DNA of 64,000 nucleotides from Clostridiales bacterium (GTDB lineage Bacteria > Bacillota > Clostridia > Saccharofermentanales > Saccharofermentanaceae). The notes below the pieces were generated by a model. The model did not search any database and was not told the DNA's origin. It saw only the letters and a program-made list of their open reading frames with translations. Positions 52,328 through 63,178 of the stretch are shown in pieces. The position numbers were made by a program, and so were the translations under genes. Location of the stretch: NCBI GenBank assembly GCA_017961235.1, contig JAGCXQ010000004.1, positions 1 to 64,000 on the forward strand. The letters are read 5' to 3'. Within the stretch, counting starts at the first letter, position 1. Each line of letters starts with the position of its first letter.

Positions 52328-53455
52328 CTACTTAAACATTCCCTTGACTCTCTCGAAGAAGGAACCTCGCTTCTGGTAGTTCTTCTCTGTCAGTGTCGCA
52401 TCGAAGTTAAGAAGCTTCGCTTTCTGATCATCGGTGAGCTTCGTAGGAACCTCGACAGAGAAGCGGACAGTGTGATCGCCTCTCATGCCGGCACGGTTCT
52501 TATACGGAATACCTTTTCCCTTCAGTGTCAGGGAGTCGCCCGGCTGTGTGCCTTCTTTTACATGCACGCTCTGTTCGCCATCGATCGTTACGACCTGCAC
52601 ATCCGCACCGAGAGCTGCCTGTGAGAATGTGATCGGGACTTCACAGTATGTGTTGTTGCCCTGTCTTTGCAGGATCGGATGCGGCTTAACGCGGAACTGG
52701 ATGTAGAGTGTTCCGTATGGGCCACCGCGAAGACCCGGCTCACCTTCACCGGAGATCGGGAGCATATCGCCTGTATCGACGCCTGCCGGAATATGAACCT
52801 TCAGTTCTTTTCGGATGACTGCACGTCCACGACCACGGCAGTTCGGGCACGGATTCTTGATGACCGTACCACGGCCGTTACATGCCGGACAGTCACGTGT
52901 CACCATCGTCATACCAAAGAGCGTCTGCGTCTGCTGCTGAACACGTCCGCTACCCTTACAGGTAGGACATGTTTCCGGCTTAGTACCGGCTGCGGCACCG
53001 GATCCTTTACATACAGAGCACGTATCTTCTTTATTAATGGTGATCGTCTTATCCACACCAAATGCCGCTTCCATAAAGTCCAGCGACATATTGTACTTGA
53101 GGTCGGCACCTCTGACCGGTCCGTTGTTTCTTCTTCCGCCGCCGCCAAAAGCACCGCCGAAGAACGATCCGAAGATGTCTCCGAGATCGACTGCCGAACC
53201 CGAGAATCCGGAGAAGCCCTGTCCATCGACACCGGCATGACCGAACTGGTCATAGTTTCTTCTCTTTTCCGCATCGGACAGAACGGCATACGCTTCGTTA
53301 CATTCTTTGAACTTTGCTTCCGCTTCCTTATCGCCCGGATGAAGGTCCGGGTGATACTGCTTGGCCATCTTACGGTATGCCTTTTTGAGTTCGTCCTCCG
53401 ATACGTTTCTGTCTACGCCAAGGACCTCATAATAATCTCGCTTTTGTTCAGCCAA
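52328..53455 (-). CDS. dnaJ: Chaperone DnaJ
   Basis: 375 residues. J domain with HPD (KQYHPDLHPGD), Gly/Phe-rich region (about 75-105), four CxxCxGxG zinc repeats (CSVCKGSG, CPTCKGSG, CPACNGRG, CPNCRGRG) and C-terminal substrate domains. It stimulates DnaK ATPase. The start is TTG at 53455, giving the canonical MAEQKRDYYEVLGV, with GGAGG 9 nt upstream. A hairpin separates it from dnaK and may lower its expression. Confidence 0.97.
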   Translation of the reverse strand: MAEQKRDYYEVLGVDRNVSEDELKKAYRKMAKQYHPDLHPGDKEAEAKFKECNEAYAVLSDAEKRRNYDQFGHAGVDGQGFSGFSGSAVDLGDIFGSFFGGAFGGGGRRNNGPVRGADLKYNMSLDFMEAAFGVDKTITINKEDTCSVCKGSGAAAGTKPETCPTCKGSGRVQQQTQTLFGMTMVTRDCPACNGRGTVIKNPCPNCRGRGRAVIRKELKVHIPAGVDTGDMLPISGEGEPGLRGGPYGTLYIQFRVKPHPILQRQGNNTYCEVPITFSQAALGADVQVVTIDGEQSVHVKEGTQPGDSLTLKGKGIPYKNRAGMRGDHTVRFSVEVPTKLTDDQKAKLLNFDATLTEKNYQKRGSFFERVKGMFK

Positions 53456-53482
53456 AGCCCTGTTCCTCCTTTATCGGCATAA

Positions 53483-53510
53483 GGCTGTACACGAATTTAC
53501 GTGCACAGCC
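53483..53510 (-). terminator. Intergenic hairpin between dnaK and dnaJ
   Basis: GGCTGTACACG (53483-53493) / CGTGCACAGCC (53500-53510), one mismatch, loop 6 nt, without a long U-run. It may partly attenuate or mark an mRNA processing site that sets the DnaK:DnaJ ratio. Confidence 0.55.
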
Positions 53511-53561
53511 CCGCCTCTATACGTCATTTCAATTCGCGTGTTTCACGCTCCGCAACAGAGA

Positions 53562-55436
<1,875 letters not shown>

Positions 55437-55511
55437 TCACCGGGAAAAGTACTCTACCGGAGCTTTCCCGCTTCGTTCTTTTTTGTGGAAGGATCTTTTG
55501 GGTTTTATTCC

Positions 55512-56114
55512 TTAAGATCTCTTCTCCATGATGTGATCGACCAGACCATACTTCAGAGCTTCCTCTGCTGTCATCCAGTTATCACGCTCGACATCCTTCT
55601 CGATGGTCTCAAGAGTTTGTCCGGAAGCGTCTGCCAGGATCTTATTGAGCTTCTGCTTGGTTCTCTTGATGTGATCTGCTGCGATCAGGATATCGGTTGC
55701 CTGACCCTGTGCGCCTCCCAGAGGCTGGTGGATCATGACTTCCGCATTCGGCAGGATGAATCTCTTGCCCTTTGTACCTGCTGTAAGAAGTACCGCACCC
55801 ATGGAAGCTGCCATACCCATGCAGATCGTCTGCACGTCCGGCTTAATGTGCTGCATGGTGTCATAGATCATCATGCCGTCCGTAACGGATCCTCCCGGGC
55901 TGTTGATATAGAACTGGATATCCTTGTCCGGATCCTCTGCCTCAAGAAACAGAAGCTGTGCAGTGATCAGGCTTGCTGTAACTGCGTTTACTTCTTCGGA
56001 AAGAATAACGATTCTTTCTTTCAGAAGGCGGGAGAAGATATCGTAAGCACGCTCGCCACGATTCGTCGACTCAATAACGGTTGGGACCAGACTCATTCTC
56101 TCAAAGTTTTCCAT
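55512..56114 (-). CDS. clpP: ATP-dependent Clp protease proteolytic subunit
   Basis: 200 residues. The catalytic triad is visible: Ser104 in [11 protein letters not shown], His129 in [11 protein letters not shown] and Asp about 178. It forms the proteolytic barrel used by ClpX or ClpC. AAGGAG precedes the ATG. Its place between grpE and dnaK is unusual, because clpP normally stands alone or beside clpX/tig. Here it should be controlled by HrcA, and perhaps by a CtsR-like site in the operon promoter. Confidence 0.96.
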   Translation of the reverse strand: MENFERMSLVPTVIESTNRGERAYDIFSRLLKERIVILSEEVNAVTASLITAQLLFLEAEDPDKDIQFYINSPGGSVTDGMMIYDTMQHIKPDVQTICMGMAASMGAVLLTAGTKGKRFILPNAEVMIHQPLGGAQGQATDILIAADHIKRTKQKLNKILADASGQTLETIEKDVERDNWMTAEEALKYGLVDHIMEKRS

Positions 56115-56190
56115 AGTGTGTACTCCTTTATATTTTTGTTTTCGTTGTTTCTATGTCAGTTCGGACTCTAAATAGTCCGTGCTGTGTTCT

Positions 56191-56823
56191 TTAGTTGGCG
56201 ACCTTCACGACAGTGTGACGGATGACCTTGCCCTTACAGGTATATCCTTTCTGGAAGACCTGCGCGATCTGCTGCTCGCCGAAGTTCTCATCCTCGACAT
56301 GCATTACTGCTTCGTGAAGATTCGGATCAAAGGCTTCTCCTTCTTTTCCGGAGATCTCCTCGACACCGAGTTTTCCGAGAACAGAACCTGCCTGCTTTCC
56401 GATCAGCTTGATGCCCTCGGCGACTTTCTCGACCGAAGTCTCATCCATATTCTCGGAAGAAGCAACAGCTCTTTCGATATCATCTACGAGCGGCAGCCAC
56501 TCCTTTACGACTTCTGCGACCGATGCCGCATAGATCTCTTCTTTTTCCTTCTGCGTACGTCTTCTGAAGTTATCGTACTCCGCCAGAAGTCTCATGTAGC
56601 GGTCCTTCAGTTCCTCAAGCTCCGCATCCTTATTCTCTTCGGATGCTTCGGTCGCTTCCGGATCTTCTGTTTCTGCCGTTTCTGTCTCAGCTGCTTCCTC
56701 CAGAGTACTTTCCGTCTCTTCGGATCCTGCTGTCTCTTCTACCTCGTCTGCCGGAAACTCCAGAACTTCTTCGTTTCCGGTATTGAGTTCGATCGGCTCT
56801 TCATTGTTCTCGTGTTTCTTCAT
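56191..56823 (-). CDS. grpE: Nucleotide exchange factor GrpE
   Basis: 210 residues. A Glu-rich N-terminal region (about 1-65) is followed by a long coiled coil (LEELKDRYMRLLAEYDNFRRRTQKEKEEI split) and the C-terminal beta-wing (NLHEAVMHVEDENFGEQQIAQVFQKGYTCKGKVIRHTVVKV). It releases ADP from DnaK. AGAGG is about 7 nt before the ATG. The acidic start is longer than in many homologues. Confidence 0.96.
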   Translation of the reverse strand: MKKHENNEEPIELNTGNEEVLEFPADEVEETAGSEETESTLEEAAETETAETEDPEATEASEENKDAELEELKDRYMRLLAEYDNFRRRTQKEKEEIYAASVAEVVKEWLPLVDDIERAVASSENMDETSVEKVAEGIKLIGKQAGSVLGKLGVEEISGKEGEAFDPNLHEAVMHVEDENFGEQQIAQVFQKGYTCKGKVIRHTVVKVAN

Positions 56824-56888
56824 TCCTATGCCTCTTTTCAGTTCTTTATCGCTATCAAGCTTCGCAATTTTCCGTTTCCGGATCCCTG

Positions 56889-57935
56889 CTACGGCTGATT
56901 CAGTTTCTCATCGAGCATCATCCGCACGAAATTGATCTGCGAGATGACTTTACTGTATTCCATTCTCTTCGGTCCGATGACTCCGATATTTCCGGCCACC
57001 TTACCGCCGACGTTATATGTCGTGGTGATGAAGCTGCAGTTATCCAAGCCCTCGAGTGTGATCTCCTGACCGATACGGATCATGTACTCTTTCTTCTCAT
57101 CCTGTTTCGTGACCTCATCGACATATCCCGCGACCAGTCCGTCATGCGACAGCGTATCGAAAAGGCCCTGTGCTTTTTTCGTATCGGAAAACTCAGGAAG
57201 TGAGAGCATACGGTGTTTGCCCTGCATATAGACATCCAGATTGTCTGCCTGCTTGATCGCCGTATATGCCTCATAGAGCACCTGGTTCAGAAGCGACTCC
57301 GGAAGCTCGACCTTCTGGTTATCTTTCGCCGCCGTGGCCACCGTGATCAGGGAGATCTCCGACAGCGGAAGTCCGGAAAGACCCTGTTCCACCGCGTTAC
57401 TGATCTGCGCGATCTGTTCCTGCGTCAGGAAATCCGGGATACGGACCATACGGTTCTTCACGACACCGGCCGAAAGAACAACGACCACCAGGACCTTTCC
57501 CGGTTCGATCATCAGCATCTTCAGCTGTGTCAGATAGCTGCTCGTAAGCTTCGGCGTCATCGCCAGAGAGATATATCCGGTCTTATCAGCAAGTGTCGAG
57601 GACGCCGCTTTCAGAAGTCCTGCGATCTCGTCAAAACTCATACTGAGTTTCTCCTTGATCTCCCGTCCCTCTTCATCGGAAAGGTGATCGACCTTCATGA
57701 GGGAATCGACATACTCTCTGTATCCTTTATCTGACGGGATACGTCCGGCAGAGGTGTGCGGCTTCTCAAGATAGCCCATCTGTTCCAGTTCCGCCATATC
57801 GTTTCGGAGGGTTGCAGAGCTGACCATGAAATCATGACGATCGATCAAAGCCTTTGATCCGACAGGCTCGCATGTGGCGACATAATCGTCCACGATCGCC
57901 TGAAGAACTTCCTTTTTCCGATTGTCCAAAGCCAT
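56889..57935 (-). CDS. hrcA: Heat-inducible repressor HrcA
   Basis: 348 residues. The N-terminal winged helix (KKEVLQAIVDDYVATCEPVGSKALIDRH ... SSATLRNDMAELEQMGYLEKPHTSAGRIPSDKGYREYVD) is diagnostic. It represses its own operon by binding CIRCE, with GroEL helping its folding. ATG 57935 has GGAGG 7-8 nt upstream; a start 42 nt up would overlap CIRCE. Confidence 0.97.
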   Translation of the reverse strand: MALDNRKKEVLQAIVDDYVATCEPVGSKALIDRHDFMVSSATLRNDMAELEQMGYLEKPHTSAGRIPSDKGYREYVDSLMKVDHLSDEEGREIKEKLSMSFDEIAGLLKAASSTLADKTGYISLAMTPKLTSSYLTQLKMLMIEPGKVLVVVVLSAGVVKNRMVRIPDFLTQEQIAQISNAVEQGLSGLPLSEISLITVATAAKDNQKVELPESLLNQVLYEAYTAIKQADNLDVYMQGKHRMLSLPEFSDTKKAQGLFDTLSHDGLVAGYVDEVTKQDEKKEYMIRIGQEITLEGLDNCSFITTTYNVGGKVAGNIGVIGPKRMEYSKVISQINFVRMMLDEKLNQP

Positions 57936-57970
57936 GTCCGCACCTCCTTCATCTCGTGTCAAAGTACGGT

Positions 57971-57997
57971 TTAGCACTCTATTCTCCCGAGTGCTAA
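57971..57997. promoter_or_regulatory. CIRCE operator (HrcA binding site)
   Basis: TTAGCACTC (57971-57979), 9-bp spacer, GAGTGCTAA (57989-57997): a perfect match to the CIRCE consensus, lying between the promoter and hrcA. Confidence 0.97.
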
Positions 57998-58001
57998 ACC
58001 T

Positions 58002-58030
58002 ACTATAATTCTAAAGTCAAAGAATGTCAA
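58002..58030 (-). promoter_or_regulatory. SigA-type promoter of the heat-shock operon
   Basis: Minus strand: TTGACA (58025-58030), 17-bp spacer, TATAGT (58002-58007). A CtsR-like direct repeat AGTCAAA-GAA-TGTCAAG (58015-58031, plus strand; 12 of 14 positions fit RGTCAAA repeats) overlaps it. Part of that match is the -35 box itself. Confidence 0.85.
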
Positions 58031-58101
58031 GACAATATCAGAGAAAGATTTCATATTATATAGAAAGACACGCCGGCCACCCGCCGCACCTCCTCCGGAA
58101 A

Positions 58102-58110
58102 TGCTATAAT
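58102..58110 (+). promoter_or_regulatory. Extended -10 promoter for a probably leaderless mRNA
   Basis: TGCTATAAT ends 7 nt before the ATG at 58118, so transcription would start at or next to the start codon. No -35 and no ribosome site are visible. Confidence 0.6.
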
Positions 58111-58117
58111 AGCGAAT

Positions 58118-58687
58118 ATGAGCGAGCAATTGATCAACAATACGATTTCCTATATAAAAGCACTTTTCGCAGGTAACGCGGATGGCCATGACGCGGAGCA
58201 TTCTTTTCGCGTCTATAAAAATGCACTCGCTATCGCTTCCGGTTACCCCGAGTGTGATCTTTCGCTTATCTCTCTTGCTTCCCTTCTTCACGATGTGGAT
58301 GACCACAAACTCTTTCACACAGAGAATAACAGTAATGCCAGAACCTTCCTTAAGGATAACGGCATCTCCAAAGACCGGATCGAAGAGATCGTAACGATCA
58401 TCAACTCAGTATCTTTTAGTAAGAATAAAGGAAAGACTCCCGAAACGATTGAAGCAAAGATCGTTCAGGACGCCGACCGGCTCGACGCCATGGGCGCCAT
58501 CGGTATTGCCAGGACCTTCGCCTACGGCGGTAAAAAAGGACGAAGCCTCGAGGACTCCGTCCAGCATTTTTACGATAAACTACTTCTCCTCCGCGACACC
58601 CTCAACACCGACGAAGCAAAAGTCCTCGCCGACAAGCGTCACACCTTCATGGAGCAGTTTCTGGAAGAACTGAAAGAAGAACTCTGA
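58118..58687 (+). CDS. HD-domain hydrolase, YedJ/YpgQ-like
   Basis: 189 residues. Metal-site motifs: H in DGHDAEHSFRVYKNA, HD in LLHDVDDHKLF, and D in IVQDADRLDAMGAIGIARTF. This order fits the YedJ/YpgQ family, reported as nucleotide pyrophosphohydrolases. The probable leaderless start is described separately. One iterated 9-mer copy lies near the 5' end (58156-58164). It is divergent from hrcA and converges on the ATPase gene. Confidence 0.85.
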   Translation: MSEQLINNTISYIKALFAGNADGHDAEHSFRVYKNALAIASGYPECDLSLISLASLLHDVDDHKLFHTENNSNARTFLKDNGISKDRIEEIVTIINSVSFSKNKGKTPETIEAKIVQDADRLDAMGAIGIARTFAYGGKKGRSLEDSVQHFYDKLLLLRDTLNTDEAKVLADKRHTFMEQFLEELKEEL

Positions 58688-58695
58688 TATTCCAC

Positions 58696-60609
58696 TTAAA
58701 CTGCGTTTCCTTTTCCAAGGCTTCTAAGATATTCTTCTACATTTACATACGAGATATCTCCTTCCCGCTTGCTCTCGCCGCGATAAAGAACTGACTTTCC
58801 GGTAATCGTTCCATATCTGAACTCCACCGCATCGCACTTCTCTCTATCAGCAAGGTTCTTCAATTGTTCAGGAACCGCCTCTGTACTGTGCTTGATTTCG
58901 AAAATTTCACAGGTTATGTTTTCCGTATTGACGATCACCATATCAAACTCACCATAATCGAACTGCAAGCGGAAAACTTCTTTGTCCGGGTATGCAGCTT
59001 TGGTCTCTAGAAGAACAATATCTTCCATCATTCGGCCGAGGATCTCATTTCTGATCCGATCAAGGATCGACGCTCTCTCCTTCGCAGAAAGTTTTTGAAA
59101 GTCTTCATCTCTCAGCAGCTGTCTGACCAGCGCATCCGCCTGCGAATACCGAAGTCCTGGTTGAGCGATCGCAGTACGGAACAACTTTTCATTTCGAACA
59201 GGTATAGTTTCCGTCGGAATCTCTACCGTCAGATCCAGAAGATCCAGATACTCCTTAATTTCGACTCGATGAGCTTCTGAGATCTCGACAGTCAGCTCAC
59301 TCTTATTCAGAATCTCCAGCATAACTCTCAATTCTTCGTTAAAGGCACTTCCATCGATCTGATCGAGGACTTTTGTCGGAGCCTTTCTGTCTTTGCGAAG
59401 ATTTCTTTTCGAAATGCCCAGATCATGCGAGATGAAATCTCTGGTAAGTACATTGATCGTAAATTGATGGTTGATGTCCTCTACCACACGATTGATTGCA
59501 CTGGTCAATTCATTCTTCTCATATAATTCTGCAAGATGCCCGAAACGGCCGTCTTTCTGATAGAATCGAAGGGAGTGCTGGATATTTCTCGCAATTGCGC
59601 TATCGATATACTCATCCGTTCCTTCCTTCGTTTCAAAAGTACTATGTCCGTTATAGTGCTGTCCGCTTAGAGACATTGTCCCACCATAACGGATGTACTC
59701 ATCTATACCTTTCACTCCCAACACACGTTCGAATTCCCTATAAGGGATAAATGTCGTGTGAAGCAATATACATCTGTCATACAGTTCTCCACTTCTTGAG
59801 AACATGAACCCAAGCGAATCCGTTCCGGACAGAACGATACGCATTCCCGATGCGGCATAGATATCCGAAAGGAGTGCTGCACCTTCTATAAAGTCTTCCG
59901 CAAGTGTAACCTCATCGATAAAAACATAACGAAAACCCTCGTCCCGTAATCGACGGAGATTTGTGTTAACCCCTGCCAGAGTACTCTGTGAAGTTACTTG
60001 AATAAAAGCCGTTTTCTTAAGCTCTGTCTTTGACAGCGACGCAATCGCCTGCTTGATTAGTGTAGTCTTACCAGTTCTTCTTAATCCGTAAAGGACAAAG
60101 ACCTTGCCCGCCGGTCCATTTTCAAGATAACTCTTAAGCTCCCCGAAACAATCGCGCTTTTTAAATTTACGGATCGGCGCAATGAATTCTTCAAGACTCT
60201 CTCCAATGATGATCTCTGATCTAGCCGAATTTACACCATTATAGGAAGCACCTTCCTCTGCAAGGTAGAAAGCTCCGTAAGAACCCTTACCCTGTCGTTT
60301 CATATAAGACAAAGACGAATACGGATCAATATCCGTTTGCTTTTCAGGAAACTGCTGTTTCAGTGTTTTTAGTTCCTGCTGTTTTTCTCTCCGAAGATCG
60401 ATCAGTTCTTCTAAATCTGACGCAGCTTCATCTTTAAGGTACCGGCTTTTCTTCTTCCCATCTTCGGTCCACTGATAGTACTTCCTTATCTTGCCGCCAA
60501 TGGTTTTTCTTGAGATGTAACCCCTTGGGAGCTCAGAAATCTCTTTTTCAAGTTGTCGTATTCTCTTCTCAATACCAGCCATCTCTATCACCCACTCCTC
60601 TTTAAACAT
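58696..60609 (-). CDS. AAA ATPase with PD-(D/E)XK-like C-terminal domain
   Basis: 637 residues from ATG 60609 (AAGGGG 7 nt upstream); another ATG at 60582 is possible. An N-terminal coiled coil/Lys-rich region (about 10-105) is followed by a P-loop ATPase (VLYGLRRTGKTTLIKQ; Walker B FRYVFIDEVTLAEDF). The C-terminal 120 residues contain GEFDMVIV ... CEIFEIKHS, which fits a PD-(D/E)XK nuclease core (D ... ExK). It resembles the DUF4143/DUF234-type ATPases of variable regions. Its ribosome site is inside a strong hairpin. Function unknown. Confidence 0.8.
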   Translation of the reverse strand: MFKEEWVIEMAGIEKRIRQLEKEISELPRGYISRKTIGGKIRKYYQWTEDGKKKSRYLKDEAASDLEELIDLRREKQQELKTLKQQFPEKQTDIDPYSSLSYMKRQGKGSYGAFYLAEEGASYNGVNSARSEIIIGESLEEFIAPIRKFKKRDCFGELKSYLENGPAGKVFVLYGLRRTGKTTLIKQAIASLSKTELKKTAFIQVTSQSTLAGVNTNLRRLRDEGFRYVFIDEVTLAEDFIEGAALLSDIYAASGMRIVLSGTDSLGFMFSRSGELYDRCILLHTTFIPYREFERVLGVKGIDEYIRYGGTMSLSGQHYNGHSTFETKEGTDEYIDSAIARNIQHSLRFYQKDGRFGHLAELYEKNELTSAINRVVEDINHQFTINVLTRDFISHDLGISKRNLRKDRKAPTKVLDQIDGSAFNEELRVMLEILNKSELTVEISEAHRVEIKEYLDLLDLTVEIPTETIPVRNEKLFRTAIAQPGLRYSQADALVRQLLRDEDFQKLSAKERASILDRIRNEILGRMMEDIVLLETKAAYPDKEVFRLQFDYGEFDMVIVNTENITCEIFEIKHSTEAVPEQLKNLADREKCDAVEFRYGTITGKSVLYRGESKREGDISYVNVEEYLRSLGKGNAV

Positions 60610-60614
60610 AGTAT

Positions 60615-60644
60615 AACCCCTTGTGAGAAAACTCACAAGGGGTT
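60615..60644 (-). promoter_or_regulatory. 13-bp hairpin sequestering the ribosome site of the ATPase gene
   Basis: AACCCCTTGTGAG (60615-60627) / CTCACAAGGGGTT (60632-60644), perfect, 4-nt loop. The AAGGGG used as ribosome site is part of the stem. AAGGGGTT is repeated just beyond (60645-60652), giving a direct as well as inverted repeat, so it might instead be a DNA operator. Confidence 0.65.
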
Positions 60645-60747
60645 AAGGGGTTAAATCATATTTTCAAATGACTTGATACTAAGAGATTCTATTCGGGACA
60701 ATGCACCTTTATCGTTGGTAATACAGTATTGATCAGTCTTTTATCTT

Positions 60748-61503
60748 TTATTGATCGATTTTATCTGCAAATATAAGCGGAATGGTGATCATACCGCCCA
60801 TTGTCGATTGATACGTGTATAACCCCTGCGATGTACCATAAATCGTAATTGTGTCATCTTCAAGAACACGGGATGAAACAAGATCAGGATAATATGCAAC
60901 AAGAATTATTTTGTTATAATCATTATTGACAGCCACTCGAAGATTGACTTCTGAATCACCTTCAATAACTTGAATCACTTTTCCCTTAAACTTTACTTTT
61001 TCACCTTTATAATCATCCGGGGTTCTTGCCAGCTGATCATACTTGATTCCTGTATCATAGCCTTTCTTTGCTTTTTCTTCGGATTCCTTTGCAGCTTTTT
61101 CCTCAGCCTTACGTTGTTCTTCAGCTGCTTTTTCTTCTTTCTGTCGTTTTTCTTCTTCATCCTTTGCTATAGCTTTGCTTGCTTCAATCTCTCTTGCTTT
61201 CTTTTCATCTTCAGAGAGTTTTTCAAACTCCGCCATACCCTCTTTGTACGATTCAAACTGAGATGATACTGCATTCTTTTCTGACTCTGCCTTATCACTA
61301 TCTGCCCAGGCATCATCAAGTTGAGACTCCAACTCCCCTACATATTCCTCAAGATATGCTTTTTCACTTACAGCTTTACTATTAGCTTTTTCCAGATCTG
61401 CAACTTGGGCGGCCAAACTTTCAGTGCTTTCGGTTTTAGCAGAACATGCACACGACAACACCATTGATAATCCAAGCAATAATGCCATTACTTTTCTTTT
61501 CAT
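60748..61503 (-). CDS. Lipoprotein with coiled coil and OB-like C-terminal domain
   Basis: 251 residues. ATG 61503 follows AGGAGGGG. The signal ends at lipobox SCAC; a long Glu/Lys/Ala-rich coiled coil (about 25-140) follows. The last 100 residues (YDQLARTPDDYKGEKVKFKGKVIQVIEG ... LRVAV) resemble an OB-fold domain often found in Firmicutes lipoproteins. Probably on the outer face of the membrane. Function unknown. Confidence 0.75.
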   Translation of the reverse strand: MKRKVMALLLGLSMVLSCACSAKTESTESLAAQVADLEKANSKAVSEKAYLEEYVGELESQLDDAWADSDKAESEKNAVSSQFESYKEGMAEFEKLSEDEKKAREIEASKAIAKDEEEKRQKEEKAAEEQRKAEEKAAKESEEKAKKGYDTGIKYDQLARTPDDYKGEKVKFKGKVIQVIEGDSEVNLRVAVNNDYNKIILVAYYPDLVSSRVLEDDTITIYGTSQGLYTYQSTMGGMITIPLIFADKIDQ

Positions 61504-61627
61504 GATTCCCCTCCTAATTAACTCTTCAATATTCACTAATTACAACTTAATAATTCAAATCAACTAGTATGCTCTACTTGTTGTTTTCGTCATTATAGGA
61601 AATAAGTGTTTCCTCAACCTATGTTTA

Positions 61628-61777
61628 ATGTTAACAAATTGCAAAATAACAATATTTTTTAGTGAACAGATCGTGTTTCAGCATGGTACACAACCGATTA
61701 TTGTGCGGTTTGAGGTCGCCAGTCAAAAAGAAGGATATCAGCTTTTACTGAAAGAAAATGACATCAATTCTTCTTAG
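61628..61777 (+). pseudogene. Possible gene remnant (49 codons)
   Basis: The frame from ATG 61628 reads MLTNCKITIFF ... then QPIIVRFEVASQKEGYQLLL and a stop at 61775. The second half looks protein-like and lies in an otherwise gene-free gap. No ribosome site was found, and it overlaps the convergent gene end by 14 bp. It may be the tail of a deleted gene. Confidence 0.25.
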
Positions 61778-62285
61778 TCAATCCGTATATTCCGGAACCA
61801 AGAATTCCAATAGATCCAAAAAGCGTGCAATAGTAGCCTATATTTCTTGAATATAGCGCTGCATATTCCAACTCATGAAACGTGTGATATGCTTCAACAA
61901 ATGCGAACAATACAGCTATAGCTCCCAGTATTATCAATACTATATTCATTGCTTTAGTGCCTACGAGCGATGCTATAACAGCACCAATGGCAACTGCCAG
62001 AAAGAGCATTCCGTCCTCACCTTCAATCAGTGAAAACTCTCCTGTCGCAATCAATAGATTAACGGAAACATAAGGTAGAAAAACACCTAGCGCAAACAAT
62101 AGTGATGCAACTAGTCCAGGAACATTTAGTTTGCGGTTGGAATTTGCCGCTACTGTATTCCGAGGCATCCCGCTACCCGTTGGCGCAGGCGCAACGGGAT
62201 ATGCCATATTGGAAACCGGTTGTCCGCAAAGACCACATGTTACTGCATCATCAGAAAGTTTCGAACCACATCTTGGACAAATCAT
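61764..62285 (-). CDS. Zinc-ribbon membrane protein
   Basis: 173 residues. N-terminal zinc ribbon CPRCG ... CGLCG (residues 3-21), a short Pro/Asn-rich linker, then about four hydrophobic segments to the C-terminus. It is a smaller relative of the zinc-ribbon membrane proteins at 17372-18766 and 19720-20475. GAGGAGG precedes the ATG. Function unknown. Confidence 0.75.
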   Translation of the reverse strand: MICPRCGSKLSDDAVTCGLCGQPVSNMAYPVAPAPTGSGMPRNTVAANSNRKLNVPGLVASLLFALGVFLPYVSVNLLIATGEFSLIEGEDGMLFLAVAIGAVIASLVGTKAMNIVLIILGAIAVLFAFVEAYHTFHELEYAALYSRNIGYYCTLFGSIGILGSGIYGLTKKN

Positions 62286-62323
62286 ATAAGCACCTCCTCA
62301 TCTTTTGTATAACTTACAATTTG

Positions 62324-63046
62324 CTATTTTTGTTCTGATAGTTCTTTTGCATTTGATTCATAAATGGTTTTTCCAGTATTTGAATTAATATAGGTAAGAT
62401 AGACATTATCGGGTGGATTGATAAGAAATTGATAATACATTCCGCTATAAATATAGAGTTGTAGCGCAAGCATAGACTCATTCAAAGTCAGATCATCCGA
62501 CGAACACATAACCGTGTACTTTGAGTAATCTTCATTGTGTGAAATACTGATGATATGAGGACATTCCGGAGAATTGATGGTCTCTTGAAGCGATTCTTCT
62601 ATACCCTTCTGCATAGTTTTCACACTCTCGATATACTTTTCTTTTGTCATAACATAGGTGACGCTTCCATCCGCATTTACTGTACCTGAAATGAAACCAT
62701 CATCCTGTGCAACAGCTTCATCGATCTGTTTCTGGGTCACATTCCCCATTAGGTCTTTGGGTATCGTAATTGATATTTTCCCGTCTTTTGCTCTTGCATC
62801 AATATCACCAATTGCATCCAGCTGCTTTCCAACGTCTTCAGCATCGTCCGAAACCTCTGAAAGATCTGAAGACTTGGAATCATAAGTATCTGTCGTCTCT
62901 GGAGTAGCCACTGTTTCAGCAGACTTCGTAAGTGTGACAGTCTCATCCGGTTTAAATAGATCGTGAGTGGAAAGATAATATAGACATGCTGATAATCCTG
63001 CGATTAGGAAAACACATATTACACATATAGTAACTGGTTTTTTCAT
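62324..63046 (-). CDS. Single-pass exported protein of unknown function
   Basis: 240 residues. ATG 63046 (MKKPVT) has GAGG 8 nt upstream; a GTG 9 nt further up overlaps that site. One N-terminal hydrophobic helix with Cys22 could make it a lipoprotein (LSAC). After a Thr/Ser/Glu linker, KISITIPKDLMGNVTQKQIDEAV and GSVTYVMTKEKYIESV form a pattern recurrent in Clostridia hypothetical proteins. Function unknown. Confidence 0.7.
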   Translation of the reverse strand: MKKPVTICVICVFLIAGLSACLYYLSTHDLFKPDETVTLTKSAETVATPETTDTYDSKSSDLSEVSDDAEDVGKQLDAIGDIDARAKDGKISITIPKDLMGNVTQKQIDEAVAQDDGFISGTVNADGSVTYVMTKEKYIESVKTMQKGIEESLQETINSPECPHIISISHNEDYSKYTVMCSSDDLTLNESMLALQLYIYSGMYYQFLINPPDNVYLTYINSNTGKTIYESNAKELSEQK

Positions 63047-63178
63047 TCTGATCACCTCACTGTCGTTGTCATTCCAAGATGTCGATATCAGATGTTATTG
63101 ATATGCTAATTGTAAGGAAGACACATATCCTCTTTTACAGATATGTTTGAATTTTCTGTTAAACGTGATTTGATTCGA

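Noticed and set aside
57971..57997. CIRCE as the source of the iterated 9-mer
   Set aside because: CIRCE halves share only AGCACT with AAAAGCACT, and the 27 copies lack the inverted partner and the 9-bp spacing HrcA needs.
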